DNA of 29,266 bases from Roridomyces roridus (GCA_029378245.1 JARKIF010000322.1:1-29266), one strand, 5' to 3'. Counted from the first letter of the stretch, positions 1 through 9,990 are shown. Made by a program: numbers and translations. Notes: a model not told the origin generated them from the sequence alone.

Positions 1-23
1 CATCCACGCGCGCTCCATCCTCC

Positions 24-1462
24 TCACACCAACACGCGTCGGATCAGGTCGCGGTTTCGCCCATGTACTCGGATTGGGGTCCCAAAGCCAGGATAACGCG
101 TAGCCGGCTCGGGAGGCGGATGCCCATGGTGTGGTGTTTTAAATGTGGACACTAAAGTCGGGTGAGAGTCGGACGTGGGCGTGAAGTGATACCGCGACAC
201 CGTTTGGTAGAGCGTTTGGTCCGTAGTGGGAAACGGTGTGCGAGGGTGTCTTGGTGCGAGTCCGATTAGCTTGAGACCGCCATGGACTCGGGTGAGTAGC
301 GATCGCCCCGCTGTGGGTGTCGATGGTGCCGTGTAATCCAACACTTCGACGAGGATATCATACGTTTCGTCGACGGACCCGTGCACGAGACATGGGGAAA
401 CGGAGACGGAGACATGGTGCTTCCCACTCCGGTTGTCGTTTCCAGGAACGAGCAACGTGGTTAGAGGAGCGACATCCCGTGGCTGGGGCATGGATGGGTC
501 CCAGAGGTACAGCGGCTGCCAGAACGCAGCGAGGGACGAGATGGTATAAAGGCTGATCGAATTCCCGGGGCGAGCAAGGAACAGGAATCCCGGAATCAGC
601 GCAAACACACGCTTCACGGTGTTGACAGGATCGGGAAACGCTGTCTCTTCAGGTGGCGAGGCCGTGAAATTGGATGAATCTTTGGTTGCGCCAATCGCCG
701 AGGAGGACGTATTTGGGCGCTCGAGCGAGAGCGCAGACGATAAAATCGCCACAGAGTTGATTTGTGCCGAGCGTCTGACTTCTCTCCATGTCCCAACGGA
801 AGAGTTCGATTGATATTCCGTCCGGTGGGATCGAAGATTACGTCCAAAACCAAAATGTAGCTGCTAATTCGGGAGCCGCCACAGGAATGAACTGAAGTAA
901 ACGCACAAGGAGCCTCCGTGGGCGCAATAAAGGCATGCCCTCGCTGATCCGGCCGCATTCATCTCGAACGCACCATTCCACACAACATGCCCCGCTTGCT
1001 CCCACTTCCAAACTCTCTGTCCGCTCTGGACATCCCACAACTCCACCGCGCTGTTACTCGAAGCCGAAGCTTGAGAGTACTGCACGACGTGTCTGCCGTC
1101 GGAGAGAAATTGGCATCCACGCAGTTTTCGAGTGATGACGAGCGTCGATTGATGGAGCAGCGTGACTGGGGCGATGGAGCGTGGGTGCCAGGTTCGAGGA
1201 CCGGCGATGGTGCGTTTGACTAGTTCCCTGTTGAGATCTTCGATGGGAAGTGGATGGAGCAGTCCCCGAGCGATCAAGTCCCGGGCTACCTCAATCCAAA
1301 GTTGTTTGGAGGACCCCACTCGATGGAAGGTCCGATTCACCTGTGAGGCGTTAGCGAAGGGTGTTTGACCGGGCTGCGTAGTACCCTGGACAAGGATAGG
1401 ATCGTATATACATCCGAAAGCGCGAATATGAGCGAGAGAACGTCGTCGTCGAGTTGGAGCAT
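24..1462 (-). CDS. F-box protein, multi-exon, 3' part uncertain
   Basis: The protein begins MLQLDDDVLSLIFALSD and continues SLSRVNRTFH, the layout of a fungal F-box helix bundle, which in this family recruits targets to an SCF ubiquitin ligase. Exon 1 is 1385-1462 and exon 2 is 907-1340, joined by a clean GT-AG intron. Exon 2 reads WD-like strands such as AVELWDVQSGQRVWKWEQ. A second intron (861-906) leads to LVLDVIFDP. Below about 860 the good coding stretches lie in three frames: first LVLDVIFDP, then LCGDFIVCALARAP, then VKRVFALIPGFLFLARPGNS. A further intron beginning GTAATC at about 838 could explain the first change. I found no good donor for the second change near 640-700, so an indel or a decayed gene is possible. 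The last frame stops at 24-26. A further exon beyond the window edge cannot be excluded. The F-box call is fairly secure; the target-binding part is not. Confidence 0.6.
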
Positions 1463-2622
1463 GAGGTGGTGGTGGTGGTAGACAGAGTGGCGAGTCGGCG
1501 ACACGGCAATCAGATGCACCGCCCGATTGCTGTGCTTTGACTGGTGTCAAGTACCTGTCGATCGGGTACCTGTCAGACTGTGATAAGTAATGCACCTCCC
1601 TCTAGACACCGCCAACGAACGTCGAGTTGGGGGCAGCATAAGGACGATGATGGTGGTCGAAGAAAGAGCAGAGAAAGTGATCTGATCGTCACCACGTCCT
1701 AGCACGTCCTGGGACCTGACCACGTCCAAACCACGTCTGAGACTCTGAGTACGACGGATCCTGGTCTACTCCAATAACAGCCATCGCACTCGGCAAAAGG
1801 CTACCGTCTAGACTCCGTTGAGGCTGTCTCGTGGCTGCGACTAGCTCTCGGATCTCCCGGTCACTCGAAACCGTAATTCCACAGGTCTCGGCACGAAGGC
1901 TTGCTCAGGGCAGCAACGTTAGAACATTGGAGATTTCATATCTTGAGGGAGCGGGAAACGCCGGCACTAGGGCTTTCCAGAGACATTTCGACACTGAATC
2001 GGTGAGAAGACTGCCCTGCCTCACACGAAAAGCATGGCTGACTTGATGAGATATGTACCAGCCGCGAGGATATGTGGAGGCTTGCAAGAGATAGAGTTCT
2101 CCGTTGAAGCGTTCTCCAAGGCTCCGTCGCACTGTGGCACCAACTGAATCAGGTTTCGGCGGAGGAGACTCGTCTTAAGCTTCGTACTGGAAGTCTCTTG
2201 CGGCGAGCGGACACTCACACACCCTTCTTCCCACCCCGCAGAACCAGCGGTCAGCCGCGCCTTGATCACAAAGTTCAAGTTGTCTCCTCGGTGTCCGTAG
2301 ATCTTCGGAATTGTGCATCGCCGGTTCTATTCCTGGGTTTATCTCTCAACATCGGTGGTTCCGATAGCGCAAGCCATAATTCCACTTGTCACCATTTCAA
2401 TTGTGCGCTCCAACTCAATATATCCGCTCTTTGTAGGTATTGTGGCTCTCTCTCGGCTAGCGGTTCGTGTTCCTCGGAAACATTTGCCACCGGTCTATCT
2501 TTTGTTTCTCTCGCCTCACAAGGTCACCCCCAGTGACGTCCATCCAAGAGGACTGTCCTGGTCCGACATCCAACATGATCCCACACCAAGTCGTGAAATA
2601 TCCGAAATGGAAAGAGCAGAGG
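1463..2622. other. Divergent intergenic region, no gene seen
   Basis: About 1.2 kb lies between the leftward F-box gene and the rightward gene at 2688. Besides the CACGTC cluster I see a direct repeat of gtacctgtc near 1551-1575 and no coding region with believable splice sites. It probably serves as a shared promoter region. Confidence 0.4.
1693..1737. promoter_or_regulatory. Cluster of four CACGTC boxes
   Basis: CACGTC occurs at 1693, 1703, 1721 and 1732, four times in 45 bp, about 230 bp upstream of the F-box start on the other strand. The hexamer resembles E-box/bZIP half sites. Its function is inferred from clustering only. Confidence 0.35.
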
Positions 2623-2630
2623 TATAAAAA
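2623..2630 (+). promoter_or_regulatory. TATA box of the 2688 gene
   Basis: TATAAAAA lies 58 bp before the ATG at 2688, followed by a pyrimidine-rich leader (ctccctcactcacttctcc), as is usual for well-expressed fungal genes. Confidence 0.6.
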
Positions 2631-2687
2631 CTGGATATCAGACACACTCTCCCTCACTCACTTCTCCAGTCGAGCCCACTCACAAGG

Positions 2688-3807
2688 ATGACCATCACCT
2701 CCAAGCTCCACAACCAGACCGTCGCCGCTGCCCTCCTCTTCCAGGACAAGTGGGGCGCCAAGGCTGTCCGCATCGAGGCCCAGGATCTGGGCAAAGAGTT
2801 CACCGACCATGCGTGGATTGGAACTGGTAAGCGCGCCGTCCTAGTCGTCTGTGAAAGATGATTTCTGACGATACTTCGAACAGACCCCGAGGGACTCCTC
2901 TACTACAACAGTCGCGACGATTTCGAGCCCCAGGATGAGAGGCAGGGCGGCAAGGTCTCCGCCAACTACAAGGTCCACAAGGTCGTGGACGGCGGGGACA
3001 ACTACGTGAACATCAAGTTCTGGAGGGATGGAGACACCGAGGACCAGGCATTTGCTGAGGTGAGTCGTGAATCGACCAGTCATCAACGGACGCTGACGCA
3101 CAAATGCATTATAGTTCATCGGCAAGGACACTGTTCGTCGGCTACAACTCCAAAGATCAGATTTTTGGCTGACCATGTTATTGACAGGCTGCACTCGTCG
3201 ACTCATACAAGATGGATGGATACTCTTCCACGGTGATTACTTCTGCGTTGAGTATGATCAGAAGTACTGAAAATCTCACCAGGGCGACTGGGTCAACCTC
3301 GACATCAGTATCTGTACCGCCTTCGTGCGCAAGATCAGTACCGAGAACAAGATCACGCTCACCATCGATTCGCTGGACGGCAAGACTGCTGTGTGGAACG
3401 ACAACGGGACCTTGGATGGAGTTGCCGTCGGTGAGATATGCCGCAGACATCCCAACAGAGTAGAACTGACTGACACCGACTGCAAGCCGTGAACGGTAAC
3501 CTCTCGTTCAAGAAGTACAGTGACCTCAAGACCGGTCTCTACGCCAAATACAACAACGACCATATCGTGTTCTACGCCAATGATAACGTCGGCACCGACT
3601 TTTCCGCCTACGTACGTACATCTCTCTCTCTCTCTCTCTCTCTCTCATGATCTTGACTTCCACTTAGTTCATCCGTGAGTGCTTACAACCATCAGTCTTT
3701 ATTTGACATACTGAGAAATCAATCCAGCGTACGACGACTGGCCGAAGCACCTCGGAATCCAGGCCTCCAACACCCAAGTCTTCAGCGGTGTCACTTGGTC
3801 GACCTGA
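2688..3807 (+). CDS. Unrecognised 245-residue protein, 8 exons with 7-nt microexon
   Basis: Exons are 2688-2826, 2884-3059, 3115-3132, 3188-3232, 3283-3430, 3487-3611, 3668-3674 and 3728-3807. They sum to 738 nt, exactly 245 codons plus TGA, with GT-AG at every junction. The start follows a TATA box by 58 bp and is the first ATG of the open frame. The protein starts MTITSKLHNQTVAAALLFQD and has no signal peptide and no membrane helix, so it is probably cytosolic. It is rich in alternating polar and hydrophobic strands (VNIKFWRDGD, NKITLTIDSLDGKTAVW, HIVFYANDN), which suggests a beta-sandwich such as a lectin-like fold. That fold is inference only. Two exons are tiny: 18 nt (FIGKDT) and 7 nt (completing FIP). 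The C-terminal exon reads YDDWPKHLGIQASNTQVF. I cannot assign a family. Confidence 0.75.
3621..3646 (+). repeat. (TC)13 microsatellite in an intron
   Basis: An uninterrupted run of TC dinucleotides lies in the intron before the 7-nt exon of the 2688 gene. It could act as an extended polypyrimidine tract helping the tiny exon to be spliced; that role is inference. Confidence 0.7.
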
Positions 3808-5985
3808 GATGCCGAATCGCGGCGGAAAGGATTGCCGCTCGTCTCAGGATATCGCGGTGTAATTGCGAATCTCCTTGTAAATTAGTCTTCTTGAACTGCA
3901 TCTTGTTTTCCTCTGCCTTCCCACGTGGCGTCTCAGCCTGAGGGCAGCCATTTTCCTCGCCGGTGTACTCGTCAATCTAGAACCTACTTGATTGGGGCCT
4001 ACAACAAACTCCGACGATACTCCGATTGGAGCTCTCGGGTGGGGTTCGCTTTTGGAGGATTAAAAACCTGTTGCTTGCACAGCGTTCCTCGTATTGTAAC
4101 TGTGGAAATTCTCTTTCGCAGTTTTCGTTCACACGTTGACATCAGAAACCTTGCCATGATCAATGCCAATGAAAAGTATTGGGTCTAGACAGCTTCTGAG
4201 CATGCCGATTACTTATTATCCGTTCTTTAAAATTATGGCTCCATCTTTGATTGTACTTCCCCATTTGTGCAATCACCTTTTGTTTCACTCTCTCATCGTG
4301 CCGTCGACTAGTCTCTCAGGCCGGTTCCCTTTTAGGGTGAACTTAGCCGTCTGACTGGTGAGACTAGCCGTCGACCCAATGTCTTCTCTACAGCTCTGTC
4401 ATACATTTCTCCCACGAGCGCCACCCTGATCTCCCGGTTCAACAGCATTTCAAATCGTACATCTTGCGTACATCACCGGCTCGACGCGATGTATGCATGC
4501 CGAGCGCTGTGCGTTGGCCGCGCGTCGCTATTGATCTTGAGAAAATTATCCCAAGGTAGGTTCCCTCTGCTCAGCCTACTGCCCGTTGTTGACCGACAAT
4601 CAACTCGGCAAGAACGCGCGTTCTCGCTTGGTTCTCGCGCTCGGATGTTTTCCACAGCAGTCTTTACCACAATGGATCATCTCGGGGCCCCAGGTGTCGC
4701 CGTGGCTACGTATGCGCTCGGCAGCCGTCTCATATAAACCTCAAGCCCTGAATTGATGTCCACCGATTCCTTCCCTCGATAATCCTTCCTCCCGGCGTGT
4801 CCTCAAATCTGAAGATGAATTTGAAACAACACCGCTGATGTCTTTCATTTTCTTCTGGGCCTACCCTGACGGCGCCCCACATTTTCCTACCCTCATCCCT
4901 ACCTACTGGTCTTGGCGCATTGTCTCAATTGTCCTCGAACCGGCTTCTTGGCGAACCCATCATCGCATCACAACTTTCTGCCCGCGCCGAGCCGTGTTCC
5001 CTCGAAATTTAAACCGGCCTGACTCAAGTCGAAGATTTGACCCCGGTCTGCAAATAACCAGCCACGAAGGAACGTCGCTGCCTTGAATCTTTATGTCCCA
5101 ATGGACGTGGTCTCGGAACACTGGCCGATTCTCTACGCGCTTTCAAGTTCCAACCGCTGATCAGCTTCGCATTTTTGCAACGCTCTGGGTGAGGGGCGGG
5201 ATACTGGCGTGGAAATGAGGGTGCGACGGTGCGTGGTACTCTCCTCACTCTTTTGATTCCAGACTCAACCGGCTGGGGATCCGGCCCCGTTGTGCGCTCG
5301 GCCGCAAACTCTGACCCGAGGTGCGTAGTACTCGACCTCTTTACCCTCGGTGCACTCACCAGTCTGTCGTCTCCCTTCAAATCACGCGACTTATCGCCCA
5401 GTGTCCTCCTATCCGATTCAGCTCTCAGCTGCGTCCTTCGACGCCCCCGGGTTGTGGGTTCACGCTCGATGTATTGATGTAAGGTGACGCGTAGAGTGCA
5501 ACTGCGCGCTGGATCCAGCGGTGGGTCAAAAGGGAATGTAATTCTACATGTCTTTTCTTTCCAGGCTTTCTGATGGACCACTGGGATTTTCGCCGTAGAT
5601 GTAGATATGCAATGGAGGGTGGATGTCCCACGTAGTGCTATTTGGCTGTTGTTGATGTACTATATTGAACATTCCTTCTTTCATACTGACTACGGATAAG
5701 AAAAATCATATGAGTTCTAACTTGGAAGATGAGCCATCAATATGAAAAAAAATGACCGTAGACCGAAATATACTGCCGGAGTGAAGCGAAGGCACGTCTT
5801 GTGTGTCATGCGGGAGTCGACAGGCCTACACGCCGCCCAGTGCAGGTGTCCGCCCGAAAGCGGAACCTCTGTTGAACTCGTTCGTCGTCTTATAGGCCAA
5901 GAAGCTGTTTCAATGGGGGGGAAAGTTGATGGAGCGTGCGCAGGTTACGTACAGTCATGGAATGCGCCCGGCCAAGGCCCGGCGC
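3808..5985. other. Gene-poor region
   Basis: About 2.2 kb without a gene I can support. A TATA-like catataaacc near 4733 is not followed by a believable coding exon. An imperfect inverted repeat built on gtcgactagtctc lies around 4300-4376. Open frames here are short, or basic and low in complexity (for example 5024-5581 minus), and look like chance. Confidence 0.45.
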
Positions 5986-5990
5986 AAAAA
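5986..5990 (-). terminator. Pol III terminator of tRNA-Gln
   Basis: On the minus strand a run of five T lies six bases after the tRNA 3' end, the standard RNA polymerase III stop signal. Confidence 0.7.
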
Positions 5991-5995
5991 CTGAA

Positions 5996-6093
5996 AGGTC
6001 GCGCCCGGAATCAAACCGGGATTGGCAGAATTTCAGGATTTCAACGGCCTTCTCTATCAGAATCTGCAGTGATGACCCTTACACCACGCAACC
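5996..6093 (-). tRNA. tRNA-Gln (anticodon CUG) with 26-nt intron
   Basis: A full cloverleaf can be drawn. The acceptor stem is GGTTGCG with CGCGACC (one G-U). The D stem is GTG/CAC and the anticodon stem GCAGA/TCTGC. The T arm is CCCGG-TTTGATT-CCGGG. The anticodon loop reads TTCTGA before the intron, giving anticodon CTG at 6058-6060, which decodes CAG glutamine. The 5' exon is 6057-6093, the intron 6031-6056 and the 3' exon 5996-6030. The intron sits after position 37, as in nuclear tRNA introns cut by the tRNA splicing endonuclease. Without the intron the length is 72 nt. A T5 terminator follows. The family's usual A and B boxes are present within the D and T arms. Confidence 0.92.
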
Positions 6094-6202
6094 AGGGGTG
6101 TCTTTTGCGGGATTGCACTTCTTAGCTGGAAAGTCATTTAGGTCTTTTTTATTTGAACTTCGAGAGATATTGCAAGCTAATCTTCGTGACACGTTCCAAT
6201 TA

Positions 6203-6475
6203 CTGTACTATTTCGACCAATCCTTCACTGGGTGTCACGCGTCACCGCCAAAGTTCACCAGATAAGAGATTCACCGAGCGGCCATCAGATCAAATTTCCT
6301 AATATGGACTGATGACATCCATCGGATCACACATTCCGTCTGAAATTGATGGGAAATCACTGTTTTCCGAGTTGCCGGAGCGAAAATTTTGAATGTCACC
6401 TGTCACCGGGTGCAAAATCCTTCATTTCACGAGGCCTCGTCACGCGTCACTGAATCTTTGGTCGAAATAGTACAG
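6203..6475. mobile_element. 273-bp MITE with 18-bp TIRs and TA target duplication
   Basis: The left end CTGTACTATTTCGACCAA (6203-6220) is repeated as a perfect reverse complement at 6458-6475. Both ends are flanked by TA (6201-6202 and 6476-6477), the target duplication of Tc1/mariner/pogo-type transposons. There is no room for a transposase, so this is a non-autonomous miniature element. Just inside the ends gtcacgcgtcac occurs in the same orientation near both sides, possibly as internal protein-binding repeats. It inserted about 110 bp upstream of the tRNA-Gln gene and 300 bp before the methyltransferase start. Superfamily assignment rests only on the TA flank. Confidence 0.8.
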
Positions 6476-6777
6476 TATGCGGTCAAGGTGGCGAGGAAAT
6501 TGAATGTTGAGAGACACAGAGTGGGTTCCCATGAATGAAGCCTACTTGGTGTAATAACCGCTGAGCTAACGACGATGACAGGATTTGATTCAAAGCATTC
6601 AGAGAGCTTTCAGGAATCAGAGAGCAAGTGAGATCTCTTGGGAATCTCTTGCGTCAATTTTCACAATTTTTTTGTGACCAAAGTACTCCGTACTTGCCTT
6701 GACTGCAGATCGAACGACGAACTTTGCTTGCATCAGGCCGTGTCGCCGAAACTGATCGGATCAATTTCCTTTCATCA

Positions 6778-7929
6778 ATGGAGCCTCCGAGTCTTCGTCT
6801 CCCCGCCCTGCGCCTCCTGCCGACGCTCTCGGTATCCACTCTGTCCGAATGCATCACCTACCTCAGTGTGCTATACACACCTCCTGTCCGCGGCTCACGC
6901 ATCCTCCTGGGCCACGAGTACAAGACCGCCACCATCGACGATGACGACGAGCTCACTACGCTGCGAGCCGATGGCTTTGAGCGTGCTTACGCTCTACGAT
7001 GGCTCACCTACCTCCTCAACAACGCCCACCTCATCTCTCCAGACGCCACCGATCTCGATATCGAGCCCGTGCTCGCCCGTGCAGCTGCTCTGCTGGCCAA
7101 TTGCAGTGGTGGCGCCAGTGCAGGGACCCTCACCCGCAACCTGTCCTTCCCTTCTCCCGAGGGCGGCCAAACCCCGTTGAGCATCTCACTCCGTGATATC
7201 CCGCTCGAAAACGACTTTGCGAGTGTGGGCGCCCAGACATGGGGAGGTGCTTGTGTTCTCGCAGAGCTGATTGTCACGCAGCCTCTGACGTTCCACTTGG
7301 CTCCTCCCACTTCCTCGCTGGATTCCCACTCTCCGCTGCGCGTCCTGGAGCTCGGCGCCGGGACAGGTCTTGCTGGGCTTGTCTTTGCCAAAGCTGCCGA
7401 ACGGCTGGGGCGCAGCGTGGAGCTCGTGTGCAGTGACGTGTATCCCAGTGTTCTGCAGAATCTCGGCGTCAACATCGCGGCCAACTTTCCCTCCACAACG
7501 AGTACCGTGGCTGTATCGGTATCAGCGGCAGCCCTCGACTACTCCCTCTCTTCCTCATTCGCCCCATCGTCCGTCCTCGCACCACCGTTTGAGGCCCCGT
7601 TTGATGTCATACTCGGTGCAGACATCATCTACGAGCCCCCGCACGCAGAGTGGGTCCGGGCGTGCGTCGCGCGGTTGCTTGCTGGTCCTCCTCCGTCTTC
7701 GTCGTCGTCCGGATCCCCAGATCCAGAATTCCACCTCGTCATCCCCCTCCGACCGACGCATACCAAGGAGTCGCAAAGCGTCGAGGAGGCCTTCGGGTTC
7801 AGCCCCTCATCCGAATCGGGAGCAAGTCCAAGACTGTGTATCCGCGCCAAAGAGACGATCGTGTGCAGTGGTGAGCTGCCCAACGAGGAGGTTGAGTATG
7901 CGTATTTTCGTATTGGGTGGGGTGCATGA
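6778..7929 (+). CDS. SAM-dependent methyltransferase, Methyltransf_16 (FAM86/EFM3-like)
   Basis: A single exon of 383 residues starting MEPPSLRLPALRLLP. Motif I, LELGAGTGLAGL, lies near residues 190-200. It is followed by the acidic SAM-ribose motif region VELVCSDVYPSVLQNLGVN and by the family signature GADIIYEP near residue 278, a variant of the DxxY motif of family-16 protein lysine methyltransferases. The N-terminal 150 residues, with ALRWLTYLLNNAH, resemble the extra domain of FAM86/Efm3 enzymes, which methylate elongation factor 2. That substrate is an inference; related METTL21-type enzymes act on other proteins. The open frame continues 18 codons upstream without an ATG, so 6778 is the first ATG. 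Ser-rich insertions (PPSSSSSGS) look like disordered loops. It is expected in the cytosol. It has no introns, unlike every neighbour. Confidence 0.8.
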   Translation: MEPPSLRLPALRLLPTLSVSTLSECITYLSVLYTPPVRGSRILLGHEYKTATIDDDDELTTLRADGFERAYALRWLTYLLNNAHLISPDATDLDIEPVLARAAALLANCSGGASAGTLTRNLSFPSPEGGQTPLSISLRDIPLENDFASVGAQTWGGACVLAELIVTQPLTFHLAPPTSSLDSHSPLRVLELGAGTGLAGLVFAKAAERLGRSVELVCSDVYPSVLQNLGVNIAANFPSTTSTVAVSVSAAALDYSLSSSFAPSSVLAPPFEAPFDVILGADIIYEPPHAEWVRACVARLLAGPPPSSSSSGSPDPEFHLVIPLRPTHTKESQSVEEAFGFSPSSESGASPRLCIRAKETIVCSGELPNEEVEYAYFRIGWGA

Positions 7930-7971
7930 CCGCAGGTCAAATAGAGATCTGTCTGTGTCCGTCGACAGTTG

Positions 7972-8132
7972 GGAGGAGTTTACTAGGTGTGTGCCAGAGT
8001 CCGTTTGTCGTTATTCAAGCGGCAGATTGAATGAACTTGAAGGAAGGAGAGCAAGAACGTGGTGTTTAATAATGCGTGCGTCCGACGTGTTGCTGTGTGG
8101 TTTCCATTGACTGGGGATTTGGACAGCGGGGT
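7972..8132 (+). pseudogene. SDR gene fragment in methyltransferase 3' flank
   Basis: The stretch from ggaggagttta to ggacagcgggg matches the SDR gene at 10429-10592 along its length. The match includes both intron pieces and the segment gaatgaacttgaaggaagga. It covers the end of the EEFNR exon, the following intron, the [11 protein letters not shown] exon and the intron leading to the microexon. The frame is broken: gcaagttgaatgtg has become gcaagaacgtgg. It begins 43 bp after the methyltransferase stop and so probably lies in that gene's 3' UTR. It is a decayed partial duplicate of SDR gene 1 or a close relative. Confidence 0.8.
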
Positions 8133-8344
8133 TTAAATACGCCTATTTTGTAGGGTGCAGCCGCGCGTCAATCTACATAGCCCTGTGTCGACGGCTTTCC
8201 TGAACGTTTGTACGTTTGTTGGCTTTCCCGATGAGTTTTAGATCTTCTGTGCCGGGCGCACCGACGGAATCGTGCATCGTCCGTCGGCTCGACATGGTGA
8301 GACCGCTGCTCTTATCCAAAAAAAATATTATGGGCCATTGCCTT

Positions 8345-8415
8345 TGTATCGGCTATGCCGTTCAAGTTGGTCATTTAATCAAATGCCTTTTATTTCTGTT
8401 TTCTGCTCCAAGTTT
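8345..8415 (-). repeat. Left copy of inverted repeat pair
   Basis: Read on the minus strand, this segment matches 9583-9650 on the plus strand. A 21-nt core (8360-8380, with 9614-9634) is identical, and the flanks are similar (gcagaaaacagaaataaaag against ggaacagaaactaaaaataa). Its partner is 1.2 kb away in opposite orientation. Confidence 0.7.
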
Positions 8416-9582
8416 TTATTTTTGCGTGCTTCAGAAGGCTCAGAAGGTCCCCGAAGTTTTTCACCACTCGGTCCCGGAACTTATTTCGTGCCACATAGAT
8501 CTCGGACGTCATGCCGAGCGGTGTTCGGGCTTACCCGGCTCAGCGCCTGCCAGCCATCAAGTTTTGATCAAGTTGTCGGGAGGGCGGGGAAGCTTGGCCG
8601 ACGGCCGATACGATTACATACTCTCTCTTCCTCCTTCCAACCAAACCTACACCCTAGCTCTCGCGAGCTTGCTTGCGGCGCCTCCGAGGTCATGGATGGC
8701 TGACCACACGCCACGTCGACGGTGACGTCGTTGCCTCCGCCGCCCGCCCCGAGTGGCGAGTTTCTCGGTGGCAAGCCATTTGCGGCTTTCTTCCATTGTC
8801 GAATGGCTGCTCGGTGCCTTTGTCGAGGGAGTGGTGGCACTTTGTTTTGGATAAATTGGGGTTCTGGCGCTCTCAGGTGAGTACTCACTCCAAGTATTGT
8901 CCTCGTTATTTTTCCATACAGCCACCATTGCCGCGGCCCCGATCTCCCTTGCACTCATCCCCGTAGACAACACTGTCGGTCCACTCCCTCTTTGCTGCCC
9001 TGCACGCCCCGGCATTGTTGTGGGTTATAGTCCACGCAACGCGCGGCGTCCAAGTCATGCGAGTCGGTGTCGGATCCAGGGTCGTCGATTGGTTGACGTT
9101 GGGTGCTTACGGGAACGCGCCCAGCAGCTTATACAGCGGGCACTCTCATCGTCGCGCACAGGGGTCGGCAAATCGGGCGCCTGGCGGGAAGCAAGTACTT
9201 GGCTTCGGTGTACTTACTACTCCTCAGTGTGGCTCGTTCTCGTCCCCCTCACAGACTCTACGCTGGCCATCCTGGCGTCAGGGTCTTGCCAACGCACTAC
9301 TTCCCAATCGGGTCGCACCGACGCGCCTCATCAGTTCCAGTGCCCTTACAGCATCATGTCCTCCCCGTCTCGGCGGCGCAGCTCCGCGCATCATGCTTCA
9401 ACGCCACTGTGAGGATCTGAGCATATGTAGCTCGTCGCCAGAGATGGCAGGGAAGTGAGTTGCGGAGCACCTGCCCATCAACGATGACTAAACCCCTCAA
9501 CACTCAATAAAATGGGTGTCCGGGCCAAAGGCCTCTGAATTATAAGCTGGGAGCTTTCTAACCTTGGAAAAAAAAAAACTTT
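8416..9582. other. Segment between inverted repeats, no intact gene
   Basis: About 1.2 kb of GC-rich sequence is enclosed by the inverted repeats. One convincing intron-like stretch is present (gtgagtactc to ccatacag, 8878-8923). Hydrophobic peptides lie around it in different frames: SIVEWLLGAFVEGVVALCFG before it, and ATIAAAPISLALIPVDN then LLWVIVHATRG after it. No continuous reading exists. It may be a decayed membrane-protein gene or cargo of a transposon, but I cannot support either as a gene. Confidence 0.3.
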
Positions 9583-9650
9583 TGGAACAGAAACTAAAAA
9601 TAAAAGTGTGTCCGATTAAATGACCAACTTGAACAGCATAATCGGCAGCT
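9583..9650 (+). repeat. Right copy of inverted repeat pair
   Basis: This is the partner of 8345-8415, with the identical 21-nt core at 9614-9634. A-rich tracts flank it on both sides (nine or more A at about 9570 and 9664). Whether the pair are ends of one element or two insertions of a dispersed repeat cannot be decided here. Confidence 0.7.
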
Positions 9651-9911
9651 AATTACCCGTCAGAAAAAAAAAAGCAGAAGCATTCAAATAGCGCCTGGCC
9701 TTCTAAGAATTCGAATTCACGCCATCGGATCGCTGCGTTTTTTATAACGACCACGGCCTTGTTCCTACAGTGTTCTGACAAGCCGCACTCCTCGCTATTC
9801 ATTTTCCGACTCAATTCCGACATGCGACTGATCCGACGGCCCGATTCGTAATATCACTGACGAGACTGCCAGAGTATTCAAATCATGCCGCGTTGTATCG
9901 GCTCTGGGTGA

Positions 9912-9918
9912 TATAAAG
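9912..9918 (+). promoter_or_regulatory. TATA box of SDR gene 1
   Basis: TATAAAG lies 73 bp upstream of the ATG at 9991. The same heptamer stands 64 bp before the ATG of SDR gene 2. Confidence 0.6.
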
Positions 9919-9990
9919 TGCCGTTGCTCACGCTAGGCGCCCGCGAACCCATATCCTCCACCCTCCCAGCGACCTCCCTCTCGATCGACA

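Noticed and set aside
2313..2627. Hydrophobic open frame on the plus strand before the 2688 gene
   Set aside because: It overlaps the TATA box of the next gene and has no upstream promoter, and a second frame is open over the same stretch.
4730..4860. Promoter and start of a gene after catataaacc
   Set aside because: The frames that follow (for example from 4838) stop early and show no splice signals or known peptide.
5024..5581. Open frame of 185 codons on the minus strand
   Set aside because: Extremely Arg/Pro-rich, no domain, no splice or promoter signals; looks like a chance frame in GC-rich DNA.
6724..6777. 18 extra codons before the methyltransferase ATG
   Set aside because: They begin with TTG; nuclear fungal genes use ATG, and the first in-frame ATG at 6778 gives a family-like start.
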